The position numbers were made by a program, and so were the translations under genes. Shown here one piece after another: positions 25,001-31,240 of a stretch of 31,910 nt of DNA. Each line of letters opens with the position of its first letter. The stretch's first letter is position 1. The stretch comes from Clostridia bacterium (GTDB lineage: Bacteria > Bacillota > Clostridia > Oscillospirales > CAG-272): contig JAQXKW010000156.1 in NCBI GenBank assembly GCA_029010655.1, positions 1 to 31,910 of the forward strand, in the 5' to 3' direction. The notes below the pieces were generated by a model that saw nothing but the letters and a program-made list of their open reading frames with translations, was not told where the DNA came from and ran no database searches.

Positions 25001-25207
25001 GATACATTTACCGTATCTGTTGTAAGAGTCGTAGGAGACATTAACAACGACGGAAAGGTCAATGTTTCCGATGTTATCTGTATCAAACGTATTCTCAGCG
25101 GTAAAGATCCCGAGCCCGAGAATATTCTTATTGCAGATATTGACAACGACGGCAAAATCACTGCGAAAGACGCATTGCTTCTGAAGTATATAGTTGCAGG
25201 TCGTTAA
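19094..25207 (+). CDS. Giant secreted protein with Ig-like and dockerin domains
   Basis: A 2037-residue secreted protein. The N-terminus TKRNTKRSIALLLVLTMLI is a signal peptide. The ATG at 19094 is preferred to 19088 because AGGGG (19081-19085) is then 8 nt away. Numbering from 19088, two related modules begin near residues 45 and 550, each with a SGLLAGDTV/STALRTGTF segment, a P(D/A)NSDGL repeat, beta-rich strands and a helical part, followed by tail strands such as VTYGEGYAEGE and VNFADAEG. Residues about 1435-1530 have a beta-helix look (LNLNGKTVNGTLTANAKTF). A Big_3-type Ig-like domain lies at about 1904-1980, and the C-terminus is a type I dockerin with two Ca loops, DINNDGKVNVSD and DIDNDGKITAKD. 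A dockerin implies attachment to a cohesin on a scaffoldin or cell surface. No catalytic domain is recognised. Confidence 0.9.
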   Translation: MTLTKRNTKRSIALLLVLTMLISAMNIGAAIGTKAVQNAETVSYGNLLADNASELGDAEKGILRSGLLAGDTVTYRSPDNSDGLIAVDPDAKEITLSSYTDELGNTWTATACRVVYEGGQETVSLADGKGSFAYAGDAYSVEADYKLTVAVSNSTSAEKLLKAPYMLAKGVKNLDVLCSSDVQVPLDVLAQNKDLLQKLVGGYDLYGPDGSLITHVDLPCKDNARDLVNQCDANDGKLDLKVKGDECKDAAAKTAYLMNSGAVIKGAAETAYADIQAIYDDLTNPAYQSAMLAYGLTTQEILDTVCNSLSPWLETVKSVIDDPWAILDNADVLAEGLTDAQYAALDQLIAADATLADRTFEGAVPETLDVKTVTVEAEVNRYTVTVQVSAQVIDKTGIDTFETVSLPTETTVIKMTAGSTGADVLSQIEASGIEASALAGWDSFYGVNEENYVRSVSEDLTGEYTLEGNITYTITYAPVTLTVTYGEGYAEGEKTPAQVPYGYQMKLPSYNGDLVYDYTVNGNEADQGDVVRITGNTTLSRLTGKAWNYYGIGKLVSGNYAAGDTAAQNILTSTALRTGTFRLRTPANSDGLLSMDSSTGVYTVTAKAFKADTGDLWWIPETGTLKGGEADGTGISFTLADGINYTAQFDASLSFDRIAVNYKVVLPWSVVGISAEEALEILNLPHVLTTDAKEQLSSMDTLNGQYANIEALSDNLNAIWMSANGSDMPQESKDALKSLINNCQNKDGVLYLYQHLNAYRACETKGEQLAFYYRNYDGVAGIKAQIDRFCESFKVVAVDNRDSFVDFLAQIKYDQYIDKIDQIYSAMTDIQAGLIAPNASVGLNGAGLNDLADLIAGSIDLTTAYGTALEMPVISTEVSVDSPDKISIYIDVQMKNSDGDLMKEESGDVSFLAENGTLTLTAEQAAYLDSLKSALCESVVASQAEKDHYKNVTVDGMPAEGDTLTNTVYVKIVYRPTVYTVNFADAEGNIESTASFPYDNPVISLAVSEEDGVRYDYNIDGTWVSGSSYTFTANQVDRLFTENSLTVVKRAVNINREKIEQLIDNLNNAIAEAGLTFSYQGKNCLIASFIPVEKDGNLSVVLRITPSNSNNYTDALKKIAPVLANTTLSYVGIDGNALKADDQVHLQGLISAFLNSGFGLRTVEEVIDPNGDVVEMSLDGTPVGANEAGDIPVASCVISDTSLLGGKLIGTSLFLGSSAESGENVPFYITVEDFDREADNLKKVRNSVTSVRKYADLTAEGGRLNLELKVTDRVYQAVLSAMIAANLVDIEDITSIDTVKVVHYLYDLVKSVPMDKEITDTTLSNTLRKFDKEVNLAAYNEIAKVLRNLIYNSQVTDEAGQDDTYHATLNYDLTYLLDKLNASALSGVFAESESGVALPVGLKVDNLGKAYKAVVIDVKAAGTEKLRYYSNESDLQSALDNLTTMGVVILLSDIDGDLTVNTQKVLLNLNGKTVNGTLTANAKTFVLDTSANNAGGVAGSVTGNVSVTAGNYGADVSAFLPSGYSFADGKVINDLYVWSEDAEGNYTVTVNADALKMDKAPSARNMALELAADVIVKHFTSASMSFDGYTLYDVSVTDLVDIAAGGVDAVDANELLASIDNVGITGFVNDLLGVLTDLNAMSTAMNENDGVLKTYTMATGTWKVSLERVAEGDYLTANIASDMEKEVRNVTLKIQDNAEGDFAKLVDKAKDVITFNDVSITLNEIDYANQAVNVSGSGNVDAVINLKNDTDYAAVVAVILTEQTDGDVKANLVDALKKYAEFGRTDDLKEAIEAVTVSQLLTALKNMTRDSFAGILANLGIENLDNAAELEAAYDDMLVMVGNIASKLNINGGSRTIGSYAGSFGSYELTGTYSTSTSGKVNLNASADVRVVLNLLDPDPEWALDRIEIQQLPDTLEYRLTQSLDLTGMVVVAYYEDGYYEEITDYTVSGFDSETLGDKTVTVTYEGFTDTFTVSVVRVVGDINNDGKVNVSDVICIKRILSGKDPEPENILIADIDNDGKITAKDALLLKYIVAGR

Positions 25208-25220
25208 TAAGTAAACCTCT

Positions 25221-25256
25221 AAGGGGGCGCTGCCTGAGCAGCGCCCCTTTTCGTTT
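25221..25256 (+). terminator. Terminator of the giant dockerin gene
   Basis: Perfect 10-bp stem GGGGCGCTGC-CTGA-GCAGCGCCCC (25224-25247), followed by TTTTCGTTT. Confidence 0.92.
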
Positions 25257-25317
25257 GGCTCCGTTATTTCTCAGTTTTCATATATTTGTTTAATTTGCAC
25301 TAATTTGTTAAAAAATA

Positions 25318-25346
25318 TTGACTACGGTTTTGCGAAGTGGTAGAAT
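25318..25346 (+). promoter_or_regulatory. Promoter of the DUF4838 dockerin protein
   Basis: TTGACT (25318-25323) and TAGAAT (25341-25346) with a 17-bp spacer, 34 nt before the start codon. Confidence 0.7.
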
Positions 25347-25380
25347 TATTGTGTATAAATACCGAGAAAGGATAACCGAC

Positions 25381-27786
25381 ATGAAAAAACTCGTTTCAGT
25401 GCTTCTTTGTGCCGTAATGCTTTCAGGTGCGCTCAGCGTGTGCGCCTCTGCCCTCGACACAACCCAGCACCTTCCCTTCATGGACGACAAGACATACTCT
25501 GCCGGCGACGTAAACGACGACGGAAGCGTTAACGCTCTGGACGCCCATGCGCTGAAGTCCTCCGTGGCAGGTCTTGGCACGGGCATAAACACCGACGCCG
25601 CAGACCTTAATGCGGACGGAAGCGCAAACTCCCGTGACAACCTTATTCTGAAGGCTGTTTTTGTGGAGGCTGCAAGTATTGACAACTATGTTTCCGATGC
25701 TCCCATTTATAAGCTTACAATAGCCGAAAATCCCATTTCCGACTACGCCATCGTAGTCCCCGAGGGAACAAACCGCCTGGATGACAACGTTTACGTTGCC
25801 GCCGAAATTTTGCAGACATACATTGCGGCGGGAAGCGGCTTTAAGCCGAGCATTGTAAACGGAGAGTCAAAGGCGGCTCACGCAATTTACTTCCACGCAA
25901 TTGAACCCGCCTCCGCCGAAAGCGAAGAAATGGGTCTGGGTCTTGAGGACTACATCTACCGGGTAACGGACGGCGACCTGCACGTTTACGGAACCTTACG
26001 TGGCAACATGTATGCCGCTTATGAAATCTGCGAAAAGTTTCTGGGATTTCGTTTTTACGACAACCGCTACACCTATTCTTACAGAATGAGAACCTCGGAT
26101 ATTCCCGAAGGACTTTACGAATACCACAAGGTTCCTCTTGAATTCCGCTACACGGGTTCTCCCGTTGACGACCAGGCGGCAATATATCAGGTTTATTTTG
26201 CACAGCGTCAGAACGGTACTCAGATTTATGCCGCAGGCGACAAAAGGTGCGGCTATCTGACCGGTCCCCGCTTTATTAACGCTCACTCCTTCGGCGTATA
26301 CAGGACCATGATGGCAGGCTCCTATCCCGAGGATGACAGCCTGACCCTGCGTGAAAAGCTCACACAAAAATACTTAGACGGTCAGAAAAAGATCAACGCC
26401 GAACAGACATTTTACCATTGGCAGCCCTGCGCTTCCTCCGACGAGCAGTATTACGAAATGTATAACGGCATGCTGGAAGTCCTTGAAATGATACAGGGCT
26501 GGGGCACAAACAAGTATTACGAGGATATTCAGGATTTGGGCATATACTCCATGTCCTTCTCCATTAACGACAACGGCGACTATTGCCGGTGCCGTTTCTG
26601 CCTCCCGAAGGTCAACGGCGGCAGCGTGAGAATTTCCGGCGATGTTGACGAAAAGCTGAAAAACTACTCAGGAGAATATACTGTCGGCGCAAATAACAGG
26701 GTAACCTTCAAAAAAGAGGGCTACTCCGGACTGTATATGGATTTAGCCGTCCGTGCGGCAACGGAAATTACCACCGAATACCACGGATATGAGTTTGATT
26801 TCGGAGAAGAAGGTATTCCTCCTCTTGACGAAGGGATTCGCAAGGTTTATCCCGGAATTAAGCTTTACCTTATCATTTACGATTTCACCATACCCGAATC
26901 CATAAAGCCCGTTTCAAACATTATTCTCATGTACTGCGGACATGGCTGTAACAACCACATTCTCGGCACGGGCGATTGCGGCGACGGCACCACCGTTTTA
27001 GGCGGCTCCAATAAAATCAACGAAGTATCAATGCCTGCATGGGCTGAGTACTGCCACGAGGCGGGCGGCTCCATCTGGTACTGGTCCTACGGCGTAAACT
27101 ACAGCTACTATCTGGGTCCCTGCCCCAACATTTTAGACTTCTACTATAACATGAAGTATATATATGATGTTTGCGGCTTCGACGGAGTTTACTATGAAAG
27201 CTGCGGCGGTCCTCACAACAACTTTGAGGATATGAAGTCATATCTTGCCGCCCAGGTAATGTGGGATCCGGGCATGAGCTATGAGCGCTTCACCGAGATC
27301 ACGAAGGAATACATGAAGATGTATTACGGCAAGGGGTATGAGCAGATTTACGAATACATGCTGCTCCAAACCGCCGCCGGCGACGCTACGGGCTGGTGCT
27401 TTGTTAACAACCACGACCGTCCCGGAGACATGTACTCATACGCATATCTGCGGGAGCATTACGAGGAAATGAGAAACTATATCCTCACCGCCATTGACAT
27501 GGCAGGAGACGATTACCACAGAACAAACTGCGAAAGACTTCTCCTTTCCTGCGAATTTATGGGTCTGGTCAGCGTATACACGGATATGTATACCAACGGC
27601 ACCGAGGCACAGCGCGCGGAATATACCGCAAGATATACATGGCTTTGGAATTATCTTAACGATAACGACATTCCCATCTTCCCCGACCCGGAAATATATT
27701 CACTTCCCGATGAAATAGATTTGTCGGTTAACCCTATGACCCAGTTCTATGAATTCGGCGCATGGAGAGCCGGAGTTACCCCGTAA
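25381..27786 (+). CDS. Secreted DUF4838 protein with N-terminal dockerin
   Basis: An 801-residue secreted protein: signal peptide MKKLVSVLLCAVMLSGALSV ending near CASA, then a dockerin-like module (about 42-105) with Ca loops DVNDDGSVNALD and DLNADGSANSRD. The rest resembles DUF4838, a family of putative glycosidases related to alpha-glucuronidase and GH20-type folds: a nucleotide-free alpha/beta N-domain (AAEILQTYIAAGSGF, AIYFHAIEP) with YIYRVTDGDLHVYG and RGNMYAAYEICEKFLGFRFY, and a barrel with SFSINDNGDYCRCRFC and WYWSYGVNYS. The frame opens at 25318, but the ATG at 25381 is chosen for its signal peptide and AAAGGATAA ribosome site. Dockerins are usually C-terminal, so the N-terminal place is unusual. 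It is transcribed separately from the giant gene. Confidence 0.88.
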   Translation: MKKLVSVLLCAVMLSGALSVCASALDTTQHLPFMDDKTYSAGDVNDDGSVNALDAHALKSSVAGLGTGINTDAADLNADGSANSRDNLILKAVFVEAASIDNYVSDAPIYKLTIAENPISDYAIVVPEGTNRLDDNVYVAAEILQTYIAAGSGFKPSIVNGESKAAHAIYFHAIEPASAESEEMGLGLEDYIYRVTDGDLHVYGTLRGNMYAAYEICEKFLGFRFYDNRYTYSYRMRTSDIPEGLYEYHKVPLEFRYTGSPVDDQAAIYQVYFAQRQNGTQIYAAGDKRCGYLTGPRFINAHSFGVYRTMMAGSYPEDDSLTLREKLTQKYLDGQKKINAEQTFYHWQPCASSDEQYYEMYNGMLEVLEMIQGWGTNKYYEDIQDLGIYSMSFSINDNGDYCRCRFCLPKVNGGSVRISGDVDEKLKNYSGEYTVGANNRVTFKKEGYSGLYMDLAVRAATEITTEYHGYEFDFGEEGIPPLDEGIRKVYPGIKLYLIIYDFTIPESIKPVSNIILMYCGHGCNNHILGTGDCGDGTTVLGGSNKINEVSMPAWAEYCHEAGGSIWYWSYGVNYSYYLGPCPNILDFYYNMKYIYDVCGFDGVYYESCGGPHNNFEDMKSYLAAQVMWDPGMSYERFTEITKEYMKMYYGKGYEQIYEYMLLQTAAGDATGWCFVNNHDRPGDMYSYAYLREHYEEMRNYILTAIDMAGDDYHRTNCERLLLSCEFMGLVSVYTDMYTNGTEAQRAEYTARYTWLWNYLNDNDIPIFPDPEIYSLPDEIDLSVNPMTQFYEFGAWRAGVTP

Positions 27787-27796
27787 GGGAAGCAAG

Positions 27797-27830
27797 CTAA
27801 AAAGGAACGCAGAGATGCGTTCCTTTTTAG
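27797..27830. terminator. Terminator after the DUF4838 gene
   Basis: Perfect 15-bp stem CTAAAAAGGAACGCA-GAGA-TGCGTTCCTTTTTAG (27797-27830), T-rich on the plus exit side, 11 nt after the stop. Confidence 0.88.
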
Positions 27831-28058
27831 CGTCCGGCGATAAGCCTTCCCTTAACACCTATCCCCATTTCTCCGGCAAGCGGAAAAACGGGGACCCCCG
27901 GTGGCGGGAAGGGGGACCGGCTCTGCCGGTGGATGAGTTGTGTATAAATACCGATTATCGCTTTATAAACGGCGGGAGCAAGCCCCGCTCTACGGGTTTT
28001 CCGTCTCCGCCCGCCCCCCTTTCCTTCCCCGTTTTTTCTTTTCTCTGCGTTTTTCCGC
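27831..28058. repeat. Gene-free stretch with degenerate palindromic repeat remnants
   Basis: No gene is supported. GGGGGACCGG...CCGGTGGATGAG (27911-27936) resembles the GGGGGACC-hairpin-GGTGGA core of the element at 5047-5167. CGGCGGGAGCAAG...CTCTACG (27970-27994) is an inverted relative of the motif at 5018-5043. The right end, from about 28005, is a C- and T-rich run leading to the ABC transporter promoter. Confidence 0.6.
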
Positions 28059-28059
28059 C

Positions 28060-28088
28060 TTGTCAAAATGCCCCTTTTGGTGTATAAT
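28060..28088 (+). promoter_or_regulatory. Promoter of the ABC exporter
   Basis: TTGTCA (28060-28065) and TATAAT (28083-28088) with a 17-bp spacer, 20 nt before the start codon, and ribosome site AGAGGTG. Confidence 0.75.
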
Positions 28089-28108
28089 ATCCGAAAAGAG
28101 GTGATTAT

Positions 28109-29824
28109 ATGTTCAAACGGTTTTTAAGCTACTACAAGCCTCATCGGCTCATATTCGCCCTGGATATGCTTGCCTCCTTTCTTGTGTCGCTTATCGGAAT
28201 TTTTTATCCCGTGGTTACAAGAAAAATAGTGAATGAGTTCACATCCTCCACTATTAACGCACAGATTATCTGGACTTCGGGCATTATCCTTTTCGTTCTG
28301 TATTTTATACGCATGCTCCTTAACTACTTCATCCAGTACAAGGGACACGAAATGGGCGTGAAAATGCAGGCGCAGATGCGAATGGACCTGTTCTCCCACC
28401 TGGAAACTCTCCCGTACAGCTTTTTCGACGACCACCGCACGGGCAAAATCATGTCCCGCCTTACAAACGACCTTTTTGAGGTAAGCGAGCTGGCGCACCA
28501 CGGCCCGGAAAACCTTATAATCTCGTCCATTACCGTAATAGTCTCGTTCGTATATCTTTCCTATATTAACATTTATCTCACCCTGATAATATTCGCCTGC
28601 GTTCCCGTTCTCTTTTTCATCTCATGGGGACTGAGAAAGAAAATGACCTCCGCTTTCGCCAAAAGCCGCGAGGCGATTTCGGAAATCAACGCAGTGGCGG
28701 AAAGCAGTATTTCCGGCATCAGGGTAACAAAGGCTTTTACCAACGACGATGTTGAAAAAGAAAAGTTTGACAAAGGAAACGGGCAGTTTGTTGCCTCCCG
28801 AAAGGAAGCCTACAAGGCTATGGGGCTGTTCCATTCCTCCACAAACTTTGTCACCAACATTTTCAACGTGGTGGTGCTCATTGCCGGCGGCTTTTTCATG
28901 GCGGACGGCAAAATCAGCGTTGCGGATTATTCCGCCTTTATTGTGTCGGTCAGCCTTTTCATCACCCCCGTCACCTCCCTTATCAGCTTTATGGAGCAGT
29001 TTCAGGACGGAGCCACGGGCTTCAAAAGATTCGTTGAAATTATGGACACGGAGCCTGAAAGGGACTCCGAAAACGCCGTTGATATGGGCAGAGCCGAGGG
29101 CAATATTGAGCTGTGCGGCGTTTGCTGTGACTACGGCACACAAAGAGAGGTGCTGAAGGACGTAAACCTTTCAATTCCCGGCGGAAAGATTTTTGCACTT
29201 GTGGGCCCCAGCGGCGGTGGGAAAACCACCATCTGCCACCTTATCCCCCATTTCTACGAGCCCTCATCGGGCAAAATCTTTATTGACGGCAAGGAAATAC
29301 ACGAGATTTCGCTCCGTTCCCTGCGCCGCAATATAGGCATAGTTCAGCAGGATATATACCTGTTCAACGCAAGTGTCCGCGAGAACATTCTGTACGGACG
29401 CCCCGACGCCACGGAAGAAGAAATCGTGGAGGCGGCAAAGCGTGCCAACATCCACGATTTCATAATGACTCTTGAAAAAGGCTACGACACCGAAATCGGA
29501 GAGCGGGGAGTAAAACTCTCCGGCGGTCAGAAGCAAAGACTGAGCATTGCACGGGTATTTCTGAAAAATCCGCCTATCCTCATTCTGGACGAGGCTACAA
29601 GCGCACGTGACACCGCAACGGAAATTATGATTCAGAAGTCCCTTGACGAACTGTGCCGGGGCAGAACCACCATAGTTGTGGCGCACCGCCTCTCCACGGT
29701 GAAAAACGCCGACGAAATAGCGGTTGTGGAGGACGGCCGCATTACGGAGCGGGGCACCCATTCCGAACTTATGGCTATGGGCGGCACGTATGCCGGTCTT
29801 TACAGCACACAATGGAAGCAATAA
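28109..29824 (+). CDS. ABC exporter, fused permease and ATPase (MsbA/LmrA type)
   Basis: A 571-residue half-transporter: about six membrane helices in residues 1-310 (FVSYFIR-type hydrophobic segments, with the coupling region YSFFDDHRTGKIMSRLTND), then an ABC ATPase at about 330-571. Walker A is GPSGGGKTT (366-374), the Q loop QQDIYLFNASVREN, signature LSGGQKQR from residue 470, Walker B ILILDEATS and the H loop VAHRLS. It should work as a homodimer in the cytoplasmic membrane, exporting lipid, drug or peptide; the substrate cannot be told. The D-loop reads SARD where SALD is usual. It has its own promoter. Its last 50 nt overlap the end of the convergent ATPase gene on the other strand. Confidence 0.93.
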   Translation: MFKRFLSYYKPHRLIFALDMLASFLVSLIGIFYPVVTRKIVNEFTSSTINAQIIWTSGIILFVLYFIRMLLNYFIQYKGHEMGVKMQAQMRMDLFSHLETLPYSFFDDHRTGKIMSRLTNDLFEVSELAHHGPENLIISSITVIVSFVYLSYINIYLTLIIFACVPVLFFISWGLRKKMTSAFAKSREAISEINAVAESSISGIRVTKAFTNDDVEKEKFDKGNGQFVASRKEAYKAMGLFHSSTNFVTNIFNVVVLIAGGFFMADGKISVADYSAFIVSVSLFITPVTSLISFMEQFQDGATGFKRFVEIMDTEPERDSENAVDMGRAEGNIELCGVCCDYGTQREVLKDVNLSIPGGKIFALVGPSGGGKTTICHLIPHFYEPSSGKIFIDGKEIHEISLRSLRRNIGIVQQDIYLFNASVRENILYGRPDATEEEIVEAAKRANIHDFIMTLEKGYDTEIGERGVKLSGGQKQRLSIARVFLKNPPILILDEATSARDTATEIMIQKSLDELCRGRTTIVVAHRLSTVKNADEIAVVEDGRITERGTHSELMAMGGTYAGLYSTQWKQ

Positions 29825-30881
29825 GCTTTTCAGTTATACTGTCCACATTTGAAAAGTCCACGCAGGGAGTATAGATTTTTTCAAGCTCCCCGTGGGCTTT
29901 TCCCGCTTCTTTAAGACTTTCAAGCGCTTCCTTTACCGCCATATCGATACACTTTCCCGAAAAAGTAAGCCTCCCTCTGTATTCGGACAGCACCTTGGCA
30001 TCCGTAAAACGGCGTAGATTTATAATTCTTTCGCACTCTCCGTCTGCGAACGGAGACAGGAGCACCCCCGTGGACGGCACGTAGATTTCACCGATACCGT
30101 ACAGGGGCGAGTGCGACACGCAGACCCTTTCTCCCCGCCGTACAAGCTCCCCTGCAAGCCTCTCCGTAAAAATAGGGAGAGCGCATGCATGGTCTGACAG
30201 TAATATTTTTCTTTCGGCTCCGTCAAAGCCCGACAGACGTACTGCTCCCTTGCAGGAGACGGCAAAGGTCTGCCGCCATTGGACGGCGCCTTTTCTTAGC
30301 CCTTTTTCCTTTGTTATCCCGTCCGCAAGACGGGAAATAAAGCTGTCCGCTTTTTCATAGAGAAATGCTTTTTCTATGAGCTTCTGTCTGGAAAGGATAA
30401 GCTCCCGTGCGGCGGCAAGATAGCAGTACGCCCTTGCAAAGCCTTCCTTTTTCACCCTGCAAAGCTTCCTTATTTCCTCCTTTTTTTCGGACAGGGCGTC
30501 ATTGTCAAAGCAGGGGTAAAGGTCTACAATCTCACCGCATGCCCCCGGATACTCAGGATCGTTTTCGTGAGGGGCGGTACCGTCCATAATACCTATCTTT
30601 TCCCCGTTTTTTTCCATTACCACCCCGTCAAGAGAATCCGGGTCGGAGGAGCAGTATAATAGTGTCACGCTCATGCCGCCGTTTTTCGCCGCCCGGGCAA
30701 GCCTTCCCATGAGAGTGCTTTTTCCCGTGCCCGGTCCCCCTTTCAGAATATACACCCTTGAAAACTCATCCTCGGATATGTAATCCCCCACATGAGACAC
30801 AAATCCTTTGCAGGTGTTTTCTCCTATAAAGAACGAATTTTTGCAGTTTTTCTTCCCGAAATAAATAAAATATGAATTCAT
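29775..30881 (-). CDS. P-loop ATPase of the PRK06851 type
   Basis: A 368-residue ATPase resembling a family, known to me as PRK06851, that is widespread in spore-forming Firmicutes and has no established function. The Walker A is GGPGTGKST (48-56), followed by TLLYCSSDPDSLDGVV, and the family stretch IGIMDGTAPHENDPEYPGA. A second, weaker copy seems to occupy the C-terminal half, whose P-loop is eroded. A helical segment around 130-190 includes the EKKEEIRKLCRVKK stretch. The ribosome site AAGGAGTT (30885-30892) fits the start at 30881, and TATAAT (30904-30909, minus strand) could be its -10 box. Its last 50 nt (29775-29824) lie inside the ABC exporter gene, in the opposite direction. Confidence 0.8.
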   Translation of the reverse strand: MNSYFIYFGKKNCKNSFFIGENTCKGFVSHVGDYISEDEFSRVYILKGGPGTGKSTLMGRLARAAKNGGMSVTLLYCSSDPDSLDGVVMEKNGEKIGIMDGTAPHENDPEYPGACGEIVDLYPCFDNDALSEKKEEIRKLCRVKKEGFARAYCYLAAARELILSRQKLIEKAFLYEKADSFISRLADGITKEKGLRKGAVQWRQTFAVSCKGAVRLSGFDGAERKILLSDHACALPIFTERLAGELVRRGERVCVSHSPLYGIGEIYVPSTGVLLSPFADGECERIINLRRFTDAKVLSEYRGRLTFSGKCIDMAVKEALESLKEAGKAHGELEKIYTPCVDFSNVDSITEKLIASIVCCKDRHTCRP

Positions 30882-31001
30882 CTTAACTCCTTCCTTTTAT
30901 ACCATTATATGCCGACTTCCTCGGTGTGCCATTGCCTCAATTTGTCCCTTTTCGTTTTTATACTACGGCGCACAGCGACAAAAAACATGGCCTTCTGAAC
31001 T

Positions 31002-31007
31002 TATAAT
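31002..31007 (+). promoter_or_regulatory. Possible -10 box of the spoIIGA promoter
   Basis: TATAAT at 31002-31007 upstream of spoIIGA. The best -35 candidate, GCGACA (30975-30980), is 21 bp away, an unusual spacing reminiscent of the Spo0A-activated spoIIG promoter of Bacillus subtilis. The reverse strand at 30976-30985 reads TTTTTGTCGC, close to a Spo0A box (TTGTCGAA). Speculative. Confidence 0.35.
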
Positions 31008-31049
31008 AAATGTAGCCGATTGTAAAAGTCAGCAAATACAAATACAATT

Positions 31050-31211
31050 CGTTTTTTCGGCGGCAAAGCCGCAGAAAAAACACCCTTAAGACGAGCAAAG
31101 CGAGTACGCGCGCCGAGGGGAGCTGCCAAATTCCGTGAGTTTGGCAGGCGGCGATGAGCGCGCGAATCCCCGCCGCGCGGGTTTCAATTGTAAAACGCAG
31201 TTTTACAATTG
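31050..31211. repeat. Palindromic repeats in the leader of spoIIGA
   Basis: Four inverted repeats lie between the possible promoter and the gene: GCGGC-AAA-GCCGC (31060-31072) flanked by T and A runs, CTGCCAAA/TTTGGCAG (31123-31147), GCGCGC pairs around it, and a perfect 12-bp hairpin CAATTGTAAAAC-GCA-GTTTTACAATTG (31185-31211). The heptamer TACAATT occurs at 31043-31049 and again at 31204-31210. No coding potential is seen in 30893-31240. Confidence 0.65.
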
Positions 31212-31240
31212 ACTAATAATAAATGGTAAAGGAGGGGCAT

